The position numbers and the translations under genes were made by a program. Of a stretch of 64,000 nucleotides of DNA, positions 35,435 through 43,914 are shown piece after piece. The notes under the pieces are model-generated. The model was given only the letters and a program-made list of their open reading frames with translations, was not told where the DNA came from and did not search any database. How positions within the stretch are numbered: the stretch's first letter is position 1; each line of letters opens with the position of its first letter. This stretch comes from Bacteroidales bacterium UBA5371 (GTDB lineage Bacteria > Bacteroidota > Bacteroidia > Bacteroidales > P3), in the NCBI GenBank assembly GCA_002407855.1, contig DHPF01000017.1, positions 1-64,000 on the forward strand, given 5' to 3'.

Positions 35435-36178
35435 ATGTCTGCTCTATTAAGAAAGTCAAGCAAGCTTGATAGCCGAGATAAAGAGCTTAAAACATTCCTT
35501 AGAAACACCTTTGGATGCAAACCAAAGAACCTTTCAGTTTATAAGCTCGCACTTATTCACAAGTCTTTTCTCTATAAAGGGAGCAAAGGATTTAGGATGA
35601 ATAACGAACGCTTAGAATACCTTGGAGATACTGTTCTTAGCACAATAGTCGGAGATTACCTATTTAAAAAGTACCCCTACCAAGGAGAAGGCTTCCTTAC
35701 CGAGATGCGTTCAAAGATAGTAGGACGCTCCTCGCTCAACAAACTTGCCCAAAAAATCGGGCTCATAGAACACATATGCTACGTCAAAGACAGCGGACAC
35801 TTCCTATCTATGAACGGCGATGCTTTCGAGGCAATAGTCGGAGCAATCTATCTTGACAAAGGATACACCTTTACTTACAAGGTAATAACTAAGAAGATTT
35901 TCGCACTATACCTTGACATTGACGCCTTAGAAACGGCAGAATGGAACTTCAAAAGCAAGCTCATAGACTGGGGACAAAAGACCAAACAGAAAGTTTCCTA
36001 TCAAGTAATAGACACACAAGAGAACCATAATCGCAAACAATACACCGTTCAAGTACTAATAAATCAGGAGCCACAAGAGATTGCAGTAGACTTTTCCATC
36101 AAAGCAGCCGAGCAATTAGCCTCCGAAAAGACCTATAAAAAACTCGTAGAAGAAAACATAATAAGAGATGAAACCTGA
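35435..36178 (+). CDS. rnc: Ribonuclease III
   Basis: A 247-residue double-strand-specific endonuclease. The signature NERLEYLGDTVLSTIVGDYLF holds catalytic Glu and Asp; GDAFEAIVGAIYLDKGY has the second metal-binding pair. A dsRNA-binding domain follows (NFKSKLIDWGQKTKQKVSYQV to AEQLASEKTYKKLVE). An N-terminal extension of about 25 basic residues precedes the domain. Its 3' end overlaps lipA by 11 bp. In this genome its potential substrates include the many intergenic palindromes; that is speculation. Confidence 0.95.
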   Translation: MSALLRKSSKLDSRDKELKTFLRNTFGCKPKNLSVYKLALIHKSFLYKGSKGFRMNNERLEYLGDTVLSTIVGDYLFKKYPYQGEGFLTEMRSKIVGRSSLNKLAQKIGLIEHICYVKDSGHFLSMNGDAFEAIVGAIYLDKGYTFTYKVITKKIFALYLDIDALETAEWNFKSKLIDWGQKTKQKVSYQVIDTQENHNRKQYTVQVLINQEPQEIAVDFSIKAAEQLASEKTYKKLVEENIIRDET

Positions 36179-37040
36179 GAAAACCAACCGTAAGCCCTTA
36201 TGGTTAAAGACCAAACTCCCCAACACAAAGCAATATAACCAAGTCAAACAAGTCGTGGAGCTTAACCATTTACACACTATATGTTCCAGCGGCAAATGCC
36301 CAAACATAGGCCAGTGTTGGACAAACGGCACAGCAACATTTATGATAAGCGGCAATATCTGCACCCGTGCATGCCGATTTTGTGCCACAGAAACAGGGAA
36401 ACCCCTACCCTTAGACGCCGATGAACCCCTAAAAATCGCCCAAGCCGTCCGCCTTATGAACCTCTCTCACTGCGTAATAACCTCGGTAGATAGAGACGAT
36501 TTGCCCGACAAATCAGCATCACACTGGGCAGAAACCATCACACAAATCCGACTATTAAACCCTAAAACCATCGTTGAAGTGCTCACACCTGACTTCGACG
36601 CACAAGAAAACCTTCTGCAAATAGTCTTTAATAGCAAACCAGATATATTCTCACACAACATAGAAACAGTAAAAAGCCTAACCCCACAAATCAGAAGCAG
36701 AGCACGATACGACCTAAGCCTTAGAGTCTTAGAACTTGCAAAACAAGCCCAACTTATCACCAAAACCTCCTTTATGCTTGGCTTAGGCGAGAGCAAAGAA
36801 GAAGTAATAGAACTTATTCACGACATAAAATCGGTAGGTTGCAACCTATTAGCCATCGGACAATACCTCCAACCCACCAAGCAAAACACTCCGGTAATTA
36901 GATATGTTCCCCCACAAGAGTTTGATTTCTACAAAGAAAAAGCCCTGCAAATAGGCTTTGACCAAGTAGAAAGCGGCCCACTTGTCCGCTCCTCCTACAT
37001 GGCAGAAAAGACCTTTATAGAGTCAAAATTAAGACCATAA
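36168..37040 (+). CDS. lipA: Lipoyl synthase
   Basis: A 290-residue radical SAM enzyme that inserts two sulfurs into protein-bound octanoyl groups. The auxiliary cluster motif is CSSGKCPNIGQC and the radical SAM cluster CTRACRFCATETG. The C-terminal RSSYMAEK provides the third conserved region with the Ser ligand. Its codons are strikingly C-rich on the sense strand compared with acpP and fabF upstream. lipB is not adjacent. Confidence 0.96.
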   Translation: MKPEKTNRKPLWLKTKLPNTKQYNQVKQVVELNHLHTICSSGKCPNIGQCWTNGTATFMISGNICTRACRFCATETGKPLPLDADEPLKIAQAVRLMNLSHCVITSVDRDDLPDKSASHWAETITQIRLLNPKTIVEVLTPDFDAQENLLQIVFNSKPDIFSHNIETVKSLTPQIRSRARYDLSLRVLELAKQAQLITKTSFMLGLGESKEEVIELIHDIKSVGCNLLAIGQYLQPTKQNTPVIRYVPPQEFDFYKEKALQIGFDQVESGPLVRSSYMAEKTFIESKLRP

Positions 37041-37144
37041 TCACCCTTTCAAGCCCCTTATTTCCCTTATTAAGCCCGCATTATTAGTATTTTGCCTAAG
37101 GTAAAATATTTCCAAAACCTTGCCTATAATCTAAATATTTATCC

Positions 37145-37152
37145 TATATTTG
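37145..37152 (+). promoter_or_regulatory. -7 box for the 37.2 kb lipoprotein gene
   Basis: TATATTTG followed by C, 85 bp before the ATG; a leader of about 80 nt would result. No good -33 box is visible at the usual distance. Confidence 0.4.
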
Positions 37153-37237
37153 CCCCGTAGATTAGGATAAACACCATTTTACCCTAAGCAAATAACCCAA
37201 AAAGAGTATATTTAATAACTAAAAAAAGTAAAGCAAA

Positions 37238-37924
37238 ATGAGAAAAAGAAGTTTCTTTGCAGCCCTATTAGCTTTGCTGGTAGTGAGTATAGTCTTCCTT
37301 AGCTGCGACCCAAAAGAAGACGACAACACAACAAAGCCTACCCCTACAACTAATATTGTTAAGGAGGTTCACGACTTTTACGGCATGCCTACGGCAAAAG
37401 CCAAAAGCATTTTGGATAAAAAAGGCTTGACAAAAAAGGTTAATGACTATGGAACAAGTGCAGAAATATACTACTATAGCCCAGATACAACCAAGCTTTA
37501 TTATCTTTTTTCCGTAGGTGATACTATAAGAATATCTACCTATTCTGAGAATGAAAGTGCGGTAAGTTTTGGGTTTAAGTTAGCGGAAAACTTTAGTAGC
37601 TTCCTTCAAACCTTTGAAAAATGGGAGCCACTGATGAATAATATCAAGCCTTCTGATGCAATATATCAAGGATATATTAGAGCAGAAGGTTGGGCATTTC
37701 AGCAAAATTACTCCGACAGAACAGCCTTTTTAGCAGACTATAATACCAAAAAGCCTACGTTAAGTGAAGCATATTCTGGCTTTGGAAATGAAAAAATGTA
37801 TGGCAATGTTGAAATTTATCTTGATTACAATGCTAAAAACTCTTCTGTAAAAATTATATTTTCTGATAATGGTATTGACATAATAGCAACCAAATTAACC
37901 CACTTCCCCAAGGGAATAAAGTAA
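37238..37924 (+). CDS. Putative lipoprotein of unknown function
   Basis: 228 residues. A signal peptide with lipobox VFLSC and an acidic/Thr-Pro-rich linker (DPKEDDNTTKPTPTTN) place it on the envelope. The mature part contains EVHDFYGMPTAKAKSILDKKGL, a segment repeated in style by several Bacteroidetes lipoproteins, then alternating strands. I recognise no domain. It is flanked at its 3' end by the composite repeat element, whose terminator arm begins 26 bp after the stop. Confidence 0.6.
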   Translation: MRKRSFFAALLALLVVSIVFLSCDPKEDDNTTKPTPTTNIVKEVHDFYGMPTAKAKSILDKKGLTKKVNDYGTSAEIYYYSPDTTKLYYLFSVGDTIRISTYSENESAVSFGFKLAENFSSFLQTFEKWEPLMNNIKPSDAIYQGYIRAEGWAFQQNYSDRTAFLADYNTKKPTLSEAYSGFGNEKMYGNVEIYLDYNAKNSSVKIIFSDNGIDIIATKLTHFPKGIK

Positions 37925-37932
37925 AATAATAA

Positions 37933-38410
37933 AGGAAAACAACCATCTTGCCCGCAGGTATAATTTCAATTGCCTGCGGGCTTTTTTATTTTTGCCTCTG
38001 GGAAAATATTATTTAGCCTACGGGTAAACATAAATTAGCCTACGGGTAAATATCCTTTAGCCTACGGGTAAATATACTTTAGCCTACGGGTAAATTATAC
38101 TTTGCCTACGGGTAAATTTTATCCTATCCCTATTATTATAAATAAATCATTAAGGTATAGTGGAATACACACGGGTTTATTTTTGTGAAAAAACTGGTTT
38201 ATTTAGGTTAATACACAGGTTTTTTTGGGCAAGCACACAGGCTTGCCCCTACGTTTTTGTATTGGCTATTTGCCATTTATTCCTTATTAATTTATTATTT
38301 ATTCCTTTTGTCCGTCAGTTAAAACTGACGGCAATTGACTATTAAGCTTATGGCAATTGAGTTTAAAACTCTCGGCAATTAACTATTTATTTTATGGCAA
38401 TTGACTTTTA
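37933..38410. repeat. Composite 22-bp-register element, copy B (inverted relative to copy A)
   Basis: The reverse complement aligns with copy A over roughly 450 bp with only scattered differences (by eye, about nine bases in ten). GCC of successive units falls at 37950, 37972, 37994, 38016, 38038, 38060, 38082 and 38104, an unbroken 22-bp register that includes both arms of the terminator. Five TACGGG units are present where copy A has four. Beyond them are the GGGCAAGC / GCTTGCCC stem, the CCGTCAG / CTGACGG palindrome near 38311-38331 and the GGCAATT units. Only one copy of the edge segment is present. It lies between a lipoprotein gene and convergent fprA. Confidence 0.92.
37950..37987 (+). 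terminator. Rho-independent terminator of the lipoprotein gene, embedded in element B
   Basis: The arms GCCCGCAGG (37950-37958) and CCTGCGGGC (37973-37981) close around a 14-nt AT loop and are followed by six T residues. The orientation relative to the adjacent gene is the same as in copy A. Confidence 0.88.
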
Positions 38411-38450
38411 AGCTCTGAGTATTTATCGTTAATCATTTGGGGAAAGGGGC

Positions 38451-39611
38451 TTAAATAACTGATAGAACTTCTTCTTTTACTTGGTTTAGTTGCTCTAAAC
38501 TTGGAATAAAATTGATGTTTATTCTTAGTTTTACTTCTATGTTGCTTTCTTCCATGTAGCGCTCCATTGCTTTCATATTGGCCTGTGCCCAGCCATAACT
38601 TCCGAATAGAATGGCTCTTCTGCCTCTTGGGGCTAAGCCTTGGAGGTAGGTTAAAAAGGCCGCTACTGTGGGTAGAATGCCTTTATTGAGGGTTGGTGAG
38701 CCGATACAGATATATTCTGCTTCTATGATTTGGGTCATTATATCGGAGATATGTGTGTCTTTGAGGTCGTATATATAGTAGTGATATTGCTTATCTTCAA
38801 AGGCTTGCTTAACTTTTTGGGCTATCTTTTCGGTGGAATCCCACATGGAATCGTAAACTATTACGGCCTTCTTATCGGTCTTATTGGATGCCCATTTGTC
38901 GTAATTTTCAAGGATTAATGGGATGTTCTCTTTCCATATAATGCCATGACTTGGGCAAATGTAGGCTAATTCTAAGGTGCGAACTATACTCATTACTCCA
39001 ACTACTTGTGAGGAATATGGTAAAACGATATTGGCGTAATACTTCTTTGCCTCTTCCAATATGGTCTCTACCGGATACTCGTAATCAAATCGCTCGGACG
39101 AAGCTATATGTTGTCCAAAGGCATCGTTTGAGAATAGCATCTTCTCTTCTGGGCAATAGGTTACCATATTGTCTGGCCAGTGTACCATTGGGGTCATCAC
39201 AAAGTGAAGGTTTCTTTTGCCGATGTTAAGGGTGTCTCCTGATTTTACTACCTGAAAGTTCCAATTTTCTTTATAGATTACTTTATGTTCCTTTTCTCCT
39301 GCTTGTGAGGTTATGACTTTGGCATTGGGCAACATCTTCATTATCTCTGGCATTGCTCCCGAATGATCCATCTCTACATGGTTGGATATTACATAATCTA
39401 TCTTCTTTGGGTCAATTACATCTGCTATCCTTTCTATTAGTTCCTTAGTTAGATAGCCTTTAACGGTGTCTATTAGGGTTATTTTTTCATCTATTATTAA
39501 GTATGCGTTATAGGTAGATCCTCTTTGTGTGAGGTAGCCATGGAAGTTTCTTAGCTTCCAATCTATTGCTCCAACCCAGTAAATGTCTTTTTTAATTTCT
39601 ACTGCTTTCAT
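38451..39611 (-). CDS. FprA-family A-type flavoprotein (flavodiiron protein)
   Basis: A 386-residue cytosolic enzyme that reduces O2 or NO, protecting anaerobes. The N-terminal metallo-beta-lactamase-like domain has the diiron ligands in SNHVEMDHSGAMPE, a later His in MVHWPDNMV, an Asp in LFSNDAFGQH and a His in CPSHGIIWK. The C-terminal flavodoxin domain starts at KAVIVYDSMWDSTEKIA (FMN phosphate loop) with SPTLNKGILP and GSYGWA contacts. No rubredoxin domain is fused. It is the last gene of a sugar/glycosyltransferase operon (12 bp gap), which is functionally odd. Confidence 0.94.
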   Translation of the reverse strand: MKAVEIKKDIYWVGAIDWKLRNFHGYLTQRGSTYNAYLIIDEKITLIDTVKGYLTKELIERIADVIDPKKIDYVISNHVEMDHSGAMPEIMKMLPNAKVITSQAGEKEHKVIYKENWNFQVVKSGDTLNIGKRNLHFVMTPMVHWPDNMVTYCPEEKMLFSNDAFGQHIASSERFDYEYPVETILEEAKKYYANIVLPYSSQVVGVMSIVRTLELAYICPSHGIIWKENIPLILENYDKWASNKTDKKAVIVYDSMWDSTEKIAQKVKQAFEDKQYHYYIYDLKDTHISDIMTQIIEAEYICIGSPTLNKGILPTVAAFLTYLQGLAPRGRRAILFGSYGWAQANMKAMERYMEESNIEVKLRININFIPSLEQLNQVKEEVLSVI

Positions 39612-39623
39612 TCTTTTTTGTTA

Positions 39624-41882
39624 TTAATTATTATTATATATTTGTTTTATTGCTTCTTCGTATTCCTGAGCTAACTTTTTGTTACCTGCTTTTTTGTAGT
39701 GTTCAGATAGGGTGGAATAGAGTTTTACGTAGGCATTTCTTTGATCTAATCCGTAGGCTTGGTATATTGCAAGGAGTTGCTGCATGGTTTGTTGGTCAAA
39801 TCTTTCTATTGCTATTAATCCGTTTAAATATGTTTCTGCTCCATAGAGGTCTTGTTCTTTGAGTTTTATATTGGCGGCTAAGGAGTAGGCTCCTTGATAT
39901 TTGAAGTTGTCTTTTATTATTTTATCGCATAAGATTAAGGCTTCATGGTTGCGGTTTTGTATGAATAGTGCATAGGCTTTAAAGTAGTTGGCTGTTTCAG
40001 ATTTTGGGTTAAACATAAGGGCTTTGTCTGTTAGCATTACAACACTGTCTGGCATATTCTTCCTTAAATATATCTCGCTAAGGTTGAGTATTGCGGTTTC
40101 GTTGTGCTTATCTTTTAGTATTGCTTTCTTATATAGAGGGATTGCTTCTTCGATTAATCCTTTACTTTTGAGTTCAAATGCTTCGTAATCTGATTTATCT
40201 TCTCGTTTTACTACTATGCAGATTGGCTTATTATCTACTTTAACTTCATAAACTGTATTCTTCAAAGGGAAAGTTCCGTTGCGTAATTGTTCGGGAGGAA
40301 TACCTGTATTGCATATTATTGCGTAGTCCCAATCGGTATCTCCTCGTTCGTTATATCTAATAAATGTGGTTTTAAATCTTGCGGTATCGTGTCGGAAATA
40401 GTAATCTATTGGTTTGGGATGCCAGCAACCTATAACTATTTTTTCACCTTTGGTTAGGTTGTCTTTCTTCGCATTTGCTATTACCCATTCCGATGCTTCT
40501 CGTAGGGAATGGAAGTAATAGTCTAACTCATAATTGCTATAAGCCTTATCCATTGCACCTGAGAGCTCATTGAAATATACGTATTCGTATGGATGATTTC
40601 TTATTGAATGTGCTATTGGATTTATGCATAAGACGCCGAAAGCTGTTATAGTTATTATTTTTATATATTTGCTTTTAAATGCATCAATTAATGCATTTAT
40701 TCCAAGTGCAGCGAAGGCTACTAATGAAGGATATATAAATATGGCGTGTCTCCATCCTCCATATACGTTTGATTTATTAATAATAATCCAGAAGACAGGA
40801 AATACAAATGTGAAGATTAAAACAAAGTAATAGAACCATCTTTTCTTGTTTTTGAACATCATTACAAGTCCTGTTATTAAGCCTGCGATTACCACCAAAG
40901 GTATTGTCATTAGAATAAACTTAGGTGTATAGTACCAAGGAAGAACATCCGACCATTGAGCTTCTCCTTCAAATATCTGACGAAGGGCAATTGCAAATTT
41001 AGTCATATTCTCCAATGTTTCTTTTGGATTATCTATCGGAGATTTTAGGGCAAATGGCCAAGTAAGAACAGCTATTATATAGGCAATAATTACAATTCCA
41101 AGGCTCCAAAGCAAGACTCTTATGAATTCTTTCTTTAATGTTTGTCGTTTCCATATATAATATACTAAGGCAAATAATGCAAAATAACCTATTACTATCA
41201 ATCCTCCTATTCTTACGCTTATTGCAAAAGCTATTGAAAGAGTAAGCATAATCATAGTTTTCCATCTAAGTTTAGGTAGCTCATCTAAGAGTTTAACAAT
41301 AAAGTAGATTGACATTATTGTTGCTGTTGCCAAAGGAAGATCTTTCAAGTTATTAAATGAATGCCCTATAAAACGTGGTGATAGTAACATAAGTATCATT
41401 GCAAAGACTCCTGCTTTCCAGCCTCCAATATGTTTTACAAGTAAGCCTACAAATAAGATGGCAAGCCAACCCATAATAGAGTTTATTGCATGTCGCCAAC
41501 CCATATAATTATCTATGCCTAAGGTATGAGTTAGAAAGTATGCAAAATTATCAACACTTTGTCCATAGTATGGTAGGTTATATTTTTCTGTTATTACTGC
41601 GGCTGTTGAGTCTTCTCCTGCGGAAAAATAGTATTTATATACATTTTCTGCTTGTTCGTAATGATAAAATTCATCACCAGAAATTCCAGCATCTTGACTT
41701 AATACAATAAGTAATAGCAAGCTAATTCCTGCCAAAACATAGAAGATATACTTCCAAATGCTCTTTGATTTTTCGGCACCTAATTGATTAATATCGGGGA
41801 TATTACCACTCTCAATTTTATGTCCAGTGTTATCTATATGCTTTTGTGATACCCCTAATCCTTTCTTATTCTTACTTTTCAT
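39624..41882 (-). CDS. GT39-like membrane glycosyltransferase with C-terminal TPR domain
   Basis: 752 residues. About ten transmembrane helices follow a cytosolic N-terminus of roughly 40 residues. The first periplasmic loop begins SQDAGISGDEFYHYEQAENVYKYY, with the acidic catalytic motif of GT-C enzymes (DE-x-H). The region RFIGHSFNNLKDLPLATATI is typical of PMT_2-type proteins. After the last helix a soluble part includes IVIGCWHPKPIDYYF and then TPR-like repeats (residues about 580-740). It would transfer a sugar from a polyprenyl-phosphate donor, plausibly made by the adjacent GT2 enzyme, which ends 2 bp upstream. Confidence 0.82.
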   Translation of the reverse strand: MKSKNKKGLGVSQKHIDNTGHKIESGNIPDINQLGAEKSKSIWKYIFYVLAGISLLLLIVLSQDAGISGDEFYHYEQAENVYKYYFSAGEDSTAAVITEKYNLPYYGQSVDNFAYFLTHTLGIDNYMGWRHAINSIMGWLAILFVGLLVKHIGGWKAGVFAMILMLLSPRFIGHSFNNLKDLPLATATIMSIYFIVKLLDELPKLRWKTMIMLTLSIAFAISVRIGGLIVIGYFALFALVYYIWKRQTLKKEFIRVLLWSLGIVIIAYIIAVLTWPFALKSPIDNPKETLENMTKFAIALRQIFEGEAQWSDVLPWYYTPKFILMTIPLVVIAGLITGLVMMFKNKKRWFYYFVLIFTFVFPVFWIIINKSNVYGGWRHAIFIYPSLVAFAALGINALIDAFKSKYIKIITITAFGVLCINPIAHSIRNHPYEYVYFNELSGAMDKAYSNYELDYYFHSLREASEWVIANAKKDNLTKGEKIVIGCWHPKPIDYYFRHDTARFKTTFIRYNERGDTDWDYAIICNTGIPPEQLRNGTFPLKNTVYEVKVDNKPICIVVKREDKSDYEAFELKSKGLIEEAIPLYKKAILKDKHNETAILNLSEIYLRKNMPDSVVMLTDKALMFNPKSETANYFKAYALFIQNRNHEALILCDKIIKDNFKYQGAYSLAANIKLKEQDLYGAETYLNGLIAIERFDQQTMQQLLAIYQAYGLDQRNAYVKLYSTLSEHYKKAGNKKLAQEYEEAIKQIYNNN

Positions 41883-41883
41883 A

Positions 41884-42813
41884 TTAAAAATTTATTCTTT
41901 CTTTTTCTATAACTAATGGACGATTCATGATATGAGTGTGTATGTTGCCAATATATTCCCCAATAATTCCAATAAAAATTAACTGAATTGATGAGAAAAA
42001 GAATAATCCTATTACAAGTGGTGCTTGTCCCATTGGCATAGAATACCAATAAATAATTTTGAGAATCAAATAAACTATGGCAGCAATTAAACTTAAAAAA
42101 GCAGTTATAAATCCAAACATTGTTGCTAACCTTAGTGGAACTTTTGAATGAGAAGTTATTCCAAGCATTGCAATATCATAAAGGGTAAAAAAGTTATTCT
42201 TAGTTATTCCTCTTTTCCTAACTGGTTGATGGTATTCAATTATAGCCTTTTCAAATCCTACCTCACAAATCAATCCTCTAAAATAAGGATAATTATCTTT
42301 TATCTCTCTTAGATTCTCAATCACAACTTTATCGTAAAGCCCAAATCCTGTGAAGTTTTTTATTAGCGGGACTTCTGAAAGTTTAGTTACTAAATTATAA
42401 TACATCTTTCTAATCTTAAAGAATAAGAAATTTTCCTCCGATTGTTTCTTCACCCCTACAACTATCTTAAACCCCTCTTCCCATTTATTAAGCAAGGTAG
42501 GTATTAATTCAGGAGGGTCTTGCAAATCAGAAACCAGAGAAATTACAGCATCACCTTTGGCTTGTAGCATTGCGTAATAAGGAGAACGAATATGTCCGAA
42601 GTTTCTTGAATTAATAATTATCTTAACATTCTTATCTTTCTCTGCAATTTGTTTTAAGATTTTAATTGTGTTATCAGTGGAAGCATTATCAATAAATATA
42701 TGTTCATATTGATATTGTGGCAATAATTCAAATTGTTTCTTTACCTCATTGTAAAGAGTTTCTACATTATCTTGCTCATTATAGCAAGGAGAAACAATGC
42801 TAATTAGTTTCAT
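41884..42813 (-). CDS. Polyprenyl-phosphate glycosyltransferase (GT2, GtrB/DPM1-like)
   Basis: 309 residues. The GT-A domain has IVSPCYNEQDNVETLYNEV, the DXD-like SLVSDLQDPPELIP and the HQPVRKRGITKN acceptor loop. Two C-terminal transmembrane helices (about 226-250 and 262-290) anchor it. This is the layout of enzymes making undecaprenyl-phosphate sugars for GT-C transferases. It pairs logically with the next gene (GT39-like). Starts 16 bp after the CDP-glucose dehydratase gene. Confidence 0.9.
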   Translation of the reverse strand: MKLISIVSPCYNEQDNVETLYNEVKKQFELLPQYQYEHIFIDNASTDNTIKILKQIAEKDKNVKIIINSRNFGHIRSPYYAMLQAKGDAVISLVSDLQDPPELIPTLLNKWEEGFKIVVGVKKQSEENFLFFKIRKMYYNLVTKLSEVPLIKNFTGFGLYDKVVIENLREIKDNYPYFRGLICEVGFEKAIIEYHQPVRKRGITKNNFFTLYDIAMLGITSHSKVPLRLATMFGFITAFLSLIAAIVYLILKIIYWYSMPMGQAPLVIGLFFFSSIQLIFIGIIGEYIGNIHTHIMNRPLVIEKERINF

Positions 42814-42828
42814 AATCTTATAACCTAT

Positions 42829-43914
42829 TTATCCTTCTCTAAAATATTCTTCAATTTGTTTTATTGTAATCTGCTCAATTTTATTAGGAGTTTCATAAAA
42901 AGTTTTATACCACTCTATGCTTTTTTCAAGAGCTTTTGTTGCATTCCATTGAGGAGTCCATCCTAATGAGATTGCTTTCTCAATACTTAGTTTCAGCAAA
43001 TTAGCTTCATGTGGAGTGCTCTTTAACTCTGGACAATTATAACTACCCTTTTGCCAAGTTTTAATTGCAACATTAACCATGTCAATAACCTTTAAAGTGT
43101 CATTTGTATAAGGGCCAAAGTTAATTGATCCTTCAATTAGTTTATCTTCACTCATTAGCTTCCCAACATAAAGATAACCCCATAATGGTTCAAAGACATG
43201 TTGCCATGGACGAATTGCATTAGGATTTCTAATAGATAGTTCCTCTTGGTTATTTATTGCCCTTACTATATCTGGGATCAATCTATCTTTTGCCCAATCA
43301 CCTCCACCAATAACATTCCCTGCTCTAACAGATACGAGTTTATTCTTATGCTTTTCAAAACTATTTGGATTAAAGAAAGAAGACCTAAATGACGATACAA
43401 CTATTTCTGTTGCAGCCTTTGACGCAGAATAAGGATCATAACCTCCTAAACGATCTGTTTCTTTATATGCATAGTCTTTTTCAATGTTCTCGTAAACCTT
43501 ATCTGTTGTTATAATAATTGTATTTAAATTTGGTTTGTTCAATACCTTAACAGCCTCTAATAGATTTGCAGTACCAATAACATTAACATCAAAAGTATAT
43601 GCAGGACTTTCATAAGAGGCAAGAACAATAGGTTGAGCTGCAAGGTGGAAAATAAAATCTGGTTTAAAGTCTAATATATGCTTTGTTAGATTTTCTTTAT
43701 CTCTAATATCTCCTATAATACTTTTACAAAGTTTTTCTATTTCAAAGATAGAAAAAAGATTAGGTTCTGTATTTGGTGCTAAACTATAACCCATTATTTT
43801 AGCTCCTGATAAAGACAAAAGCTTTACTAACCAAGCCCCTTTAAAGCCTGTATGACCTGTTATAAAAATCTTTTTTTCTCTGTATATTTCTAATCCTTTT
43901 ACCATGTCTTCCAA
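42829..43914 (-). CDS. rfbG: CDP-glucose 4,6-dehydratase
   Basis: A 361-residue extended SDR enzyme converting CDP-glucose to CDP-4-keto-6-deoxyglucose. NAD-binding GHTGFKGAW near residue 20, HLAAQPIVLASYESP, TTDKVYEN, and the catalytic YDPYSASKAATE (YxxxK) are as in RfbG/DdhB. IRPWQHVFEPLWGYL is family-specific. It overlaps rfbF by 16 bp, the usual gene pair. The next enzymes of CDP-dideoxyhexose synthesis (RfbH type) are not in this operon, so the end product is open. Confidence 0.94.
   Translation of the reverse strand: MEDMVKGLEIYREKKIFITGHTGFKGAWLVKLLSLSGAKIMGYSLAPNTEPNLFSIFEIEKLCKSIIGDIRDKENLTKHILDFKPDFIFHLAAQPIVLASYESPAYTFDVNVIGTANLLEAVKVLNKPNLNTIIITTDKVYENIEKDYAYKETDRLGGYDPYSASKAATEIVVSSFRSSFFNPNSFEKHKNKLVSVRAGNVIGGGDWAKDRLIPDIVRAINNQEELSIRNPNAIRPWQHVFEPLWGYLYVGKLMSEDKLIEGSINFGPYTNDTLKVIDMVNVAIKTWQKGSYNCPELKSTPHEANLLKLSIEKAISLGWTPQWNATKALEKSIEWYKTFYETPNKIEQITIKQIEEYFREG

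Noticed and set aside
38160..38345. 61-codon open frame inside composite element B
   Set aside because: The equivalent frame is not preserved in copy A, and it spans the palindromes.
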